This document shows positions 1-5,533 of a stretch of 7,636 bases of DNA, piece after piece. The notes under the pieces were generated by a model. The model worked only from the letters and a program-made list of their open reading frames with translations. It did no database searches and was not told the origin of the DNA. How positions within the stretch are numbered: the first letter of the stretch is position 1; the number at the start of each line of letters is the position of its first letter. Source of the DNA: Bryobacteraceae bacterium (GTDB taxonomy: Bacteria > Acidobacteriota > Terriglobia > Bryobacterales > Bryobacteraceae); NCBI GenBank assembly GCA_014379815.1, contig JACMLA010000316.1, positions 1 through 7,636 of the forward strand, in the 5' to 3' direction. The translations under genes and the position numbers were made by a program.

Positions 1-163
1 ACTGACGCGCGCGGCTCGGAATTTTGCCTTCGTGTTTACTGCAACTTACCGAGCCACGACCGTGAGGGAGTGGGCCCATCGAGGCATTTTTCAACAGACT
101 CGTAGAGCAACTGCCGGCCGGGGATCGGGCGTAAACTTTCACGGCGGTCCACCCAGCGATCCT
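1..163. other. Intergenic left edge, downstream of ggt
   Basis: This stretch lies 3' of the minus-strand ggt gene and runs to the window edge. I see no convincing gene, RNA or terminator in it. On the minus strand a 38-codon frame with a GTG at 152-150 ends in TAA at 38-36. On the plus strand the frame starting at base 1 is open to a TAG at 103-105 and could be the tail of a gene entering from the left. Neither has a ribosome binding site or a motif I recognise, so both are left uncalled. Confidence 0.4.
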
Positions 164-1828
164 TCAGTAGCCTGAAGCCTTTCCATAGCCCCGCCCATCT
201 GCGGCACCAGAAAGCCAGCCATCCCGCTGCACGATGATCGCGAAAATCCGGGCTACCGAAGCCGTCGTTTCCACCTTGTGGCCCATCCCCTGAAGTAGGC
301 GCAGGGTATCTGGTGAAAATCCCCGCTCCAGGGTAATCACGTCAGGTTTCCACTGGTGGTGAAACCTTGGAAGATCCACGGCGTCCCGCACATTCTGGCC
401 AAAATCGACGTGATTGACGATCGTTTGCAGCACAGACGAGATGATTCGCCCGCCACCCGGCCCACCCACCACCATGTACAATTTGCCGTCTTTCAGCAGA
501 ATTGTTGGCGTCATGGAGGACAGAGGGCGTTTGCGTGGTTGAATCGCATTCGCTTCACCTTGCACCAGCCCAAACATGTTGGGCGATCCGGGCTTTGCGG
601 AGAAGTCGTCCATCTCGTTGTTCAGCAGAAATCCCAGTCCCGGCACTGTGACGCCGCTGCCATATCCGCCATTCAGGGTATACGTCAAACTCGCCGCATT
701 CCCGTCTTTATCGACCACCGAGAGATGGGTTGTCTCTGAGCTCTCGTAGCCGACCAGATTTCCGGGCTTGACCGAAGTACTGCTGGACGCTTTCCCAGGG
801 TCAATGCTCTTGCGTAACTGCGCGATGTAGCGCGGATGCAGCAACGACTGGAGCGGAACCTTAACGAAGTCGGGATCTCCCAGATACTCGCTCCGGTCGG
901 CATAGTATCTCCGCATCGTCTCGGCAAGAAAGTGAATGTGCGAGGCCGCGCCCCAGCCGCCTTTTTCGTAACCGCTTCCCTCCAGAACTCCCAGCATCTG
1001 TAAAATCCCAACGCCACCCGAACTCGGAGGGGGAGCTGCAATCACCTCATAACCCCTGTAAGCTCCCCGGAGCGGCTCGCGCTCTAGCGCCGCGTAGGAC
1101 TTCAGATCCTCCGTCGTGATGTGGCCACCCTTCGCTGCCATCGCTTTTGCCAGCAACCGGGCAGTTTCCCCTTCATAGAAGTCCCTCGATCCTGAGCGCG
1201 CGATCCGTCGAAGAGTGTGGCCCAGATCGCGTTGCACCAGACGATCTCCCGGCTTCCACCCATTCGGACTGCGCACAAAGATCTTCCGCGATTCTTCATC
1301 ACGCCCAAGTCGCTGGGACGCGGAATTCAACCCCATTGCGAATCCGTAAGAGACCGGAAATCCCCGGGCAGCCAGTCGTTGGGCGGGTCTCACAGCCGAT
1401 CTCCACGACGCTTTGCCAAACTTCTTGTGCGCCAGTTCCAGACCTCTGACCGTACCCGGAACACCGGAAGCCCTCCACCCCTCGATACTGTCTTTCGTTC
1501 CTGTCCCATCCGGACCGATATACATGTCGCGTGTCGCGGACCCCGGCGCTTTCTCGCGGAAGTCGAAAAAAGAAGTCCGTCCATCCGCCATGCGCACCAG
1601 CAGGAATCCCCCGCCGCCGAGATTACCCGCTGCCGGGTGAGTGACGGCCAGCGCGAAGGCTATCGCCACAGCCGCGTCCACCGCATTGCCTCCTGCCCGC
1701 AAGACCGACACGCCCACTTCGGCCGCAATCGGCTCTTCCGCCACCACCATGGCGTTCTTCGCCCGATACGGCGTAAGTCCCAGGCAGGACGTGAGAGCCA
1801 GCGCAATACTGAGCAACAATCGGGTCAT
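164..1828 (-). CDS. ggt: Gamma-glutamyltransferase (exported)
   Basis: Gamma-glutamyltranspeptidase of the Ntn-hydrolase superfamily, which cleaves or transfers the gamma-glutamyl group of glutathione and related compounds outside the cytoplasm. The 554-residue length is normal for the family. An N-terminal hydrophobic signal (about residues 1-20) includes L12-T-S-C15, which fits a lipobox, so a lipoprotein is possible. R91 in the FREKAP motif matches the substrate-binding Arg of E. coli GGT. The ETTHLSVVD motif at 365-373 marks the autocleavage site, with T366 expected to be the new N-terminal nucleophile of the small subunit. NNEMDDFS (403-410), the lid-type segment ending in RPLSSM (434-439) and the oxyanion GGPGGG (455-460) are all present, so an active enzyme is expected. 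The ATG overlaps the rlmB stop by one base (TAATG) and is preceded by AAGGA, which suggests translational coupling. The link to rlmB looks positional rather than functional. Confidence 0.96.
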   Translation of the reverse strand: MTRLLLSIALALTSCLGLTPYRAKNAMVVAEEPIAAEVGVSVLRAGGNAVDAAVAIAFALAVTHPAAGNLGGGGFLLVRMADGRTSFFDFREKAPGSATRDMYIGPDGTGTKDSIEGWRASGVPGTVRGLELAHKKFGKASWRSAVRPAQRLAARGFPVSYGFAMGLNSASQRLGRDEESRKIFVRSPNGWKPGDRLVQRDLGHTLRRIARSGSRDFYEGETARLLAKAMAAKGGHITTEDLKSYAALEREPLRGAYRGYEVIAAPPPSSGGVGILQMLGVLEGSGYEKGGWGAASHIHFLAETMRRYYADRSEYLGDPDFVKVPLQSLLHPRYIAQLRKSIDPGKASSSTSVKPGNLVGYESSETTHLSVVDKDGNAASLTYTLNGGYGSGVTVPGLGFLLNNEMDDFSAKPGSPNMFGLVQGEANAIQPRKRPLSSMTPTILLKDGKLYMVVGGPGGGRIISSVLQTIVNHVDFGQNVRDAVDLPRFHHQWKPDVITLERGFSPDTLRLLQGMGHKVETTASVARIFAIIVQRDGWLSGAADGRGYGKASGY

Positions 1829-2544
1829 TATTCAGTCCTTTGCCGTCTTTTCCATTCGAATAAAACAACCCCTGTGGCAACGGAGACATTTAAGGACGGG
1901 ATCGTACCCGACATGGGAATGCGCACCAGCACATCACAGCTTTCCCGCACCAGCTGGTGCAGACCTTTGCCTTCTCCGCCCATCACAAACACTGTTGGCA
2001 CATGGTAGGCCACCCGGTCATGCTCCTCGGTTCCCCGTTCATCCAGACCATAAATCCAGAAACCATTTCTCTTCAGGTCGTCGAGCGCGCGATTGATATT
2101 GCCGACGCGCACAACCGGGACGTACTCCAGAGCGCCCGCGGCAGCCTTGCCAACTGTATCGGTCAGACCGGCGGCACGACGCTCGGGAATGATCACCGCG
2201 TTGGCCCCCGCAGCATTTGCCGTCCGAATCACGGCACCCAGATTCTGGGGATCCTCCACACCGTCCAGGACAACCAGAAGCGTGGCTCCTTTGGATACCT
2301 CAGCCAGGTCCCGGTACTTCATCGCGGCAGCATAAGCCACGACGCCCTGATGCGGCTGGTCCACACTGGCGCGATCCAGAACGGAGCGCTGTTCGAAGCG
2401 CACGGGCACATCCGCCTGCCGGCACAGGTCCACAATTTCCTGTAGCCTTGGGCCTCCCGCGCCCTTGGCTACCATGACGCGCTCCAGGGAACGCCCGGCT
2501 TTCAGCGCTTCCCGCACCGGATGAATTCCGATCAAAACACTCAC
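1828..2544 (-). CDS. rlmB: 23S rRNA 2'-O-ribose methyltransferase, RlmB/TrmH (SpoU) family
   Basis: SPOUT-class methyltransferase that transfers a methyl group from S-adenosylmethionine to a ribose 2'-OH of RNA. RlmB of E. coli modifies G2251 of 23S rRNA. The 238 residues show the family layout: an N-terminal substrate-binding domain opening with GIHPVREAL (6-14), then the SpoU domain. SpoU motif 1 is DGVEDPQNLGAVIRTA (about 93-108), motif 2 is FVMGGEGKGL and motif 3 is IPSLNVSVATGVVLFE near the C-terminus. The catalytic Asn of motif 1 and the knot motifs are present. The start is the GTG at 2544-2542, with a TAGGAT ribosome binding site a few bases upstream. It is the first gene of a unit with ggt. 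RlmB and other TrmH-family members are hard to separate by eye, so the exact nucleotide target is inferred. Confidence 0.93.
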   Translation of the reverse strand: MSVLIGIHPVREALKAGRSLERVMVAKGAGGPRLQEIVDLCRQADVPVRFEQRSVLDRASVDQPHQGVVAYAAAMKYRDLAEVSKGATLLVVLDGVEDPQNLGAVIRTANAAGANAVIIPERRAAGLTDTVGKAAAGALEYVPVVRVGNINRALDDLKRNGFWIYGLDERGTEEHDRVAYHVPTVFVMGGEGKGLHQLVRESCDVLVRIPMSGTIPSLNVSVATGVVLFEWKRRQRTE

Positions 2545-2657
2545 GCCCCGATCCTACAGCAGGTTGGTTTAGCAAACTGTTGAGTCACCCCTGGGGCTGA
2601 GGTGATCTAAACAAGCGTGCCTGCACGCGTATTAAGTCAGGAGCGCCAAATAACGGA
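2545..2657. promoter_or_regulatory. Divergent intergenic region with two dyads
   Basis: This region separates rlmB-ggt (leftward) from the plus-strand genes and should hold both promoters, but no good -35/-10 pair is visible on either strand. Two dyads stand out. TCACC (2585-2589) pairs with GGTGA (2601-2605) around a CCCCTGGGG core. GCGTGC-CT-GCACGC (2615-2628) has perfect 6-bp arms with a 2-bp centre, which is too tight for an RNA hairpin but suitable for a dimeric DNA-binding protein. Operator function is inference only. Confidence 0.3.
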
Positions 2658-3281
2658 ATGAATGATGCACGGAAGGTGAGGGGTGGAAAAAGGTTGCATC
2701 GGCCAGCACCTGTCCGCTCCGGCACCCGGCGTCGCCTGTTATTCAAAGCGCTTCTCGGGCTCGGCGCGGGTACAGTTCTCTACGCATCGGTCGATGTTGG
2801 CGCGTGGCGCGCTTACGAAGCCGTAGAGGAATGCTGGATCCGGGACCGACACGAACTGCTGGTTCAGATAGCTCCCGGTGCCGTTGGTGCCGCTTCGCTC
2901 GACCTTGAAGTTCGTCTCGCGGATCTCCGCCGCCGGGCCCTCGAATTCCGTTTTCTCGTCCTGCGCGACCAGACACTGCTGCAGGGCGGCATCTGGCAAC
3001 TCACGGCGCTTCCACTTTCCCCCGCCGTGCATCGCGAATTGTCTGGCAATTCTGAATACCGGCGCGCACAGGATCGTATCCGTTTACTGAACGACGCGCT
3101 GCGCAAGCATCCCTCGTTCGATACCTTGCATCGGGCGCAGCTTCGCCTCTGGAAGACCCCACAGTACCGCGAGATCCACCGGCGTTACACCGGAAAGATG
3201 CAGGAATTACAGCGAACGTGGGCAGGATCGGCCTGGACAGGTCCGGCGTCAGTAGCTGCCGGTGTGGCCGAAGAACACTAA
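2658..3281 (+). CDS. Hypothetical single-pass membrane protein, 207 aa
   Basis: I do not recognise this family. The first 26 residues are very basic (K6, R8, K11, R12, R15, R20 and R24-R26). They are followed by one hydrophobic segment at about 27-46 (LLFKALLGLGAGTVLYASV), which suggests a signal anchor with the N-terminus in the cytoplasm and about 160 residues outside. The rest is rich in Arg, Leu and Glu and looks mostly helical, with stretches such as LEVRLADLRRRALEFRF. No Cys pairs or enzyme motifs are visible. The only upstream Shine-Dalgarno-like match, AGGAG at 2639-2643, is about 14 bases from the ATG, so initiation may be weak or the start may be misplaced. It stops 39 bp before the first PTPS gene and may share its transcript, but a role in pterin metabolism is not shown. 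Confidence 0.75.
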   Translation: MNDARKVRGGKRLHRPAPVRSGTRRRLLFKALLGLGAGTVLYASVDVGAWRAYEAVEECWIRDRHELLVQIAPGAVGAASLDLEVRLADLRRRALEFRFLVLRDQTLLQGGIWQLTALPLSPAVHRELSGNSEYRRAQDRIRLLNDALRKHPSFDTLHRAQLRLWKTPQYREIHRRYTGKMQELQRTWAGSAWTGPASVAAGVAEEH

Positions 3282-3320
3282 GGGAATCGTATAGGCATTT
3301 CCCGCATCCAAGAGGGTGGA

Positions 3321-3743
3321 ATGCTACTTACCAGGCGCGCGGACTTCTCTGCTTCTCATTCTTGCTATAACCCTAAATTCACCGAAGCCGTGAACCGGGA
3401 TCTCTACGGCGAAGGTCCTGACAGCCACGGGCATGGCCACAACTACACAGTCGAAGTAACCCTCGAGGGAGAACCCGATTCTGTCACGGGAATGGTGGTC
3501 GATCTCAAGTTGTTGAAGGATGTCATCGAACGCGAGGTCATTGCGCCGATGGACCATCGGCACCTGAATTTCGAGGTGCCTCCGTTTTCCGCCGTTACCC
3601 CAACGACGGAAAATCTTGCCAAAGAGATCTGGAGCCGGCTGGAACCACATCTGCAGTTTGGCAATGCCCGTCTTCACTCTGTACGCCTCTACGAAACCAC
3701 CGATCTCTACGTGGATTTCATCGGTACGAACCGGCAAAACTAG
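3321..3743 (+). CDS. PTPS/QueD family protein lacking the catalytic Cys (paralogue 1)
   Basis: Member of the 6-pyruvoyl-tetrahydropterin synthase / 6-carboxytetrahydropterin synthase family (T-fold, zinc enzymes acting on 7,8-dihydroneopterin triphosphate). Zinc ligands are visible as H13 in FSASH and H38/H40 in GHGHNY. The catalytic Asp-His is D78-H79 in MDHRHLN. The pterin-anchoring Glu is probably E125 in VRLYETTD, and PTTEN (94-98) is also typical. GMVVDLKLLK (57-66) is canonical. The key oddity is at the catalytic Cys: paralogue 2 has [13 protein letters not shown], while this protein has LYGEGPDSHGHGH, so the Cys position is Gly32, with Glu31 just before it. It may be a PTPS-III-like enzyme (a variant in which Glu replaces Cys and which yields the folate precursor 6-hydroxymethyl-dihydropterin), a non-catalytic partner, or an enzyme with other chemistry. 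The ATG has GAGGG at 3312-3316. The next gene follows after 2 bp. Confidence 0.9.
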   Translation: MLLTRRADFSASHSCYNPKFTEAVNRDLYGEGPDSHGHGHNYTVEVTLEGEPDSVTGMVVDLKLLKDVIEREVIAPMDHRHLNFEVPPFSAVTPTTENLAKEIWSRLEPHLQFGNARLHSVRLYETTDLYVDFIGTNRQN

Positions 3744-3745
3744 GA

Positions 3746-4159
3746 ATGCGAATTACTCGCGTTTACCGGTTCTCTTCTTCCCATCGCCTGCACGCACCAT
3801 CACTTACCGAGGGTGAGAACCAGGAACTCTATGGGAAGTGTAATAACCCATGGGGACACGGACACGACTATACGCTGCATATAACCGTCGAAGGAGAACC
3901 GGATAGTGAAACTGGAAGAATCGTCGGGCCTGGGGTGCTGGACCGGTACGTTGAGAAGAAGATAATCAGCGTCTTCGATCACCGCGACATCAATACTGAT
4001 GTACCCGGGTTTCAGGGCGTGCCGACCACCGAAAATCTTGCGGTCCACATCGTCGGGAGACTGCAGGAAGAATGGCAGCCCACGCTGGGTTCCACAAAGC
4101 TGTTCCGGGTGTACGTTCAGGAAACGCCGCGCAATACGTTTGAAGTGAGGCCAGAATGA
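3746..4159 (+). CDS. 6-pyruvoyl-tetrahydropterin synthase / QueD family protein (paralogue 2)
   Basis: Second PTPS/QueD homologue, 137 residues, aligning without gaps to paralogue 1 over residues 1-57 with about half of them identical by hand count. It has zinc ligands H13, H38 and H40, the catalytic Cys32 in [14 protein letters not shown]78-H79 in [13 protein letters not shown] and the substrate Glu probably at E126. The spacing Cys-x5-HGH is that of animal-type PTPS (CNNPNGHGHNY) rather than E. coli QueD (CxxxHGH), so a 6-pyruvoyl-tetrahydropterin product is as likely as 6-carboxytetrahydropterin. The usual GMVxDLxxLK segment is replaced by [13 protein letters not shown] (57-69), which is unusual. 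The start is 2 bp after the previous stop, and the AGGA in the stop region is too close to be an ideal ribosome binding site, so re-initiation by coupling is likely. The stop overlaps the folE start (ATGA). Confidence 0.92.
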   Translation: MRITRVYRFSSSHRLHAPSLTEGENQELYGKCNNPWGHGHDYTLHITVEGEPDSETGRIVGPGVLDRYVEKKIISVFDHRDINTDVPGFQGVPTTENLAVHIVGRLQEEWQPTLGSTKLFRVYVQETPRNTFEVRPE

Positions 4160-4794
4160 AAGCAAATAAATCCAATGTGAAAGTGATGGAAACCAAGCGT
4201 CCGGTGCAGCGCGAAGAGCCTGAAGGAGAAATCGCCGGCCACGTCCTGCCCATTTTGGAAATGCTCGGTGAAGATCCTAATCGGGAAGGCTTGGTGCGTA
4301 CCCCGATGCGAGCCGAAAAAGCGCTGAGGTTTCTCACCAGTGGCTACACCATGGACCTCGACAAGATCGTCAACGGAGCGTTGTTTGAAGCTTCATCCGA
4401 CGGTATGGTGATCGTCAGAGACATCGAGTTTTTCAGTATGTGCGAGCATCACATGCTGCCCTTTTACGGAAAAGCGCATGTAGCATATCTGCCGTCTAAG
4501 AAAATCATCGGTCTGAGCAAGATTCCCCGAATTGTCGACATGTTTGCGCGCCGTCTTCAGGTGCAGGAACGCCTCACGCAGGAGATTGCTGCCACCATCG
4601 ATCAGGTACTCAAGCCTTGCGGAGTTGGCGTTGTTATCGAAGCGCGCCATTTCTGCATGATGATGCGTGGTGTCGAAAAACAGCACTCCGGGACGATCAC
4701 CAGTGCCATGGTCGGGGCGTTCCGCGAACAGAAGCAGACTCGCGATGAATTCCTCGCTCTGCTGCGGACTAACAACAACCCCGGCGGTTACTAA
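4156..4794 (+). CDS. folE: GTP cyclohydrolase I
   Basis: Converts GTP to 7,8-dihydroneopterin triphosphate, the first step of folate, tetrahydropterin and queuosine synthesis, and the substrate source for the two PTPS-type proteins upstream. The 212-residue protein has the zinc site C96, H99 and C167 (motifs SMCEHH and HFCMMMRG) with catalytic H98. It also has the family signatures REGLVRTP (43-50), [15 protein letters not shown] (119-133) and LQVQERLT (134-141), and the [11 protein letters not shown] segment near the C-terminus. These fit the canonical zinc-dependent type IA enzyme, not the FolE2 type. The first 20 or so residues are basic and poorly conserved, and Met11 is a possible alternative start. 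I chose the ATG at 4156 because it overlaps the previous stop as ATGA. It ends the tightly coupled three-gene pterin unit. Confidence 0.97.
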   Translation: MKANKSNVKVMETKRPVQREEPEGEIAGHVLPILEMLGEDPNREGLVRTPMRAEKALRFLTSGYTMDLDKIVNGALFEASSDGMVIVRDIEFFSMCEHHMLPFYGKAHVAYLPSKKIIGLSKIPRIVDMFARRLQVQERLTQEIAATIDQVLKPCGVGVVIEARHFCMMMRGVEKQHSGTITSAMVGAFREQKQTRDEFLALLRTNNNPGGY

Positions 4795-4806
4795 CATCCG
4801 TCTTTG

Positions 4807-4840
4807 CCCTGCTACGATAGCGCCCCTGCTACGATAGCGC
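4807..4840 (+). repeat. Perfect 17-bp tandem duplication with promoter-like core
   Basis: CCCTGCTACGATAGCGC occurs twice without a gap, at 4807-4823 and 4824-4840. Each unit contains TGCTACGAT, which resembles an extended -10 element (TGnTATAAT), and the dyad GCTA-CGA-TAGC (4811-4821 and 4828-4838). No good -35 box is placed at 16-18 bp. The second copy ends 4 bases before the ATG of the next gene, and no Shine-Dalgarno sequence lies between. The duplication is certain. The promoter or operator role is inference. Confidence 0.85.
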
Positions 4841-4844
4841 TTGA

Positions 4845-5213
4845 ATGGAAAACTTTCGCCGCTTTCAAGCAGGTCCCGATCCCTTCGGACGTCACTGGAT
4901 CATCGGATTTCGATGGCAGCAGAACGGTATTTCCATTCGTCATTCCGATACCGTCGACGTGAAATTTCACCTGCTTCAGGACGGTAAGACTTCAGAAAAA
5001 GTAATTGCCCTGGTCCATCCGGATCTGTTAGCACTCAGTACGCAGCAAGGCCGGCCTCTTACCGACGCCTGGTGTCTCAAGCTGGCTGCGCTGCACCTGC
5101 GTTACATGATCCTGACCGACACCGATATGGATCAGGAACTTGTCACAGTCACTCCGCCGGATCTTACACGCGCGGCTGTATTTCTGGAACAAACGACCGC
5201 TGCTGTTCGTTGA
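4845..5213 (+). CDS. Hypothetical protein, 122 aa
   Basis: I do not recognise this protein. It is a soluble-looking 122-residue chain with no signal peptide, no membrane segment and a single Cys. The N-terminal half looks like beta strands (HWIIGFRWQQNGISIRH, then DTVDVKFHLL) and the rest like helices (ALVHPDLLALS, LTDAWCLKLAALHLRYMIL). Codon use and frame are consistent with a real gene, and no competing ORF of similar quality overlaps it. The ATG at 4845 has no Shine-Dalgarno sequence, and the promoter-like tandem repeat ends 4 bases upstream, so translation may start from a leaderless or nearly leaderless mRNA, or follow read-through from folE 50 bp upstream. Function is unknown. A link to the pterin genes is only by position. 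Confidence 0.78.
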   Translation: MENFRRFQAGPDPFGRHWIIGFRWQQNGISIRHSDTVDVKFHLLQDGKTSEKVIALVHPDLLALSTQQGRPLTDAWCLKLAALHLRYMILTDTDMDQELVTVTPPDLTRAAVFLEQTTAAVR

Positions 5214-5235
5214 TCATCTTCCCAATTTCCCCGAG

Positions 5236-5241
5236 TACAAT
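5236..5241 (+). promoter_or_regulatory. Possible -10 box (TACAAT)
   Basis: TACAAT matches the sigma-70 -10 consensus at five of six positions and lies 44 bp before the start of the zinc-ribbon gene. The nearest -35-like hexamer, TTGATC at 5210-5215, gives a 20-bp spacer, which is too long. The call therefore rests on the -10 box and on its position alone. Confidence 0.35.
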
Positions 5242-5285
5242 GTGTTGAAAGTAGAGTCTTCTGAAGAGGACACGGAGGAATCACC

Positions 5286-5528
5286 ATGGAATGCCCGGTT
5301 TGCAATGCCGCTTTGGATCTCGATGAAGATGAGCTGGATGAAGGCGATGAGTTCACTTGCGAAGAGTGCGGTGCCGAACTGGCCGTAACCAGCAAAGAAC
5401 CTCTCGAGATCGAACCCGTCTCTGACGCCGAAGACGACGACGAGGACGAAGACGAAGAGGATGTCGAGGAAGAAGAGGAAGACGAGGACCTCGATGAGGA
5501 AGAGGAAGAAAGCGAAGAGTGGAAGTAG
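5286..5528 (+). CDS. LysW-like zinc-ribbon protein with long acidic tail
   Basis: An 80-residue protein. Its N-terminal half resembles LysW, the small carrier protein that holds the amino group of alpha-aminoadipate or glutamate in lysine/arginine synthesis. CPVC (3-6) and CEECGAEL (25-32) form a four-Cys zinc ribbon, and SKEPLEIEP (36-44) resembles the LysW segment that follows. From 47 to 78, 28 of 32 residues are Asp or Glu. The chain ends in EEWK, whereas LysW carriers end in EDWGE with the terminal Glu as attachment site, so that Glu is missing here. There is no Arg, and only two Lys (37 and 80). Canonical LysW is about 54-56 residues. No lysine-pathway gene is nearby. A strong GGAGGA (5274-5279) lies 6 bases before the ATG. 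It may be a divergent carrier, or a zinc-ribbon protein with another role. Confidence 0.85.
   Translation: MECPVCNAALDLDEDELDEGDEFTCEECGAELAVTSKEPLEIEPVSDAEDDDEDEDEEDVEEEEEDEDLDEEEEESEEWK
5521..5525 (+). promoter_or_regulatory. Ribosome binding site deciding a TTG start
   Basis: GGAAG lies within the last codons of the zinc-ribbon gene, 8 bases before the TTG at 5534. It supports that TTG, rather than the in-frame GTG at 5519, as start of the secreted protein gene. The GTG has its own purine-rich upstream stretch (GAGGAAG ending at 5508), so it is not excluded. Confidence 0.45.
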
Positions 5529-5533
5529 CTGCT

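Noticed and set aside
356..739. 127-codon plus-strand ORF opposite ggt
   Set aside because: It covers the region of the ggt small subunit, shows no motif or ribosome binding site, and fits a shadow frame.
1217..2008. 263-codon plus-strand ORF opposite ggt and the end of rlmB
   Set aside because: It is antisense to two strongly supported genes with complete motif sets. Its translation is rich in Arg, Ser and Pro without any motif, as expected of a shadow frame in GC-rich coding DNA.
3282..3303. Small hairpin GGGAA/TTCCC just after the stop of the 207-aa gene
   Set aside because: It has only a 5-bp stem with a 12-base loop and no U-tract, so it is too weak to call as a terminator.
3324..4165. 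Minus-strand ORFs of 137 and 121 codons opposite the PTPS pair
   Set aside because: They are mirror frames of two genes with clear zinc and catalytic motifs, and they carry no recognisable domain.
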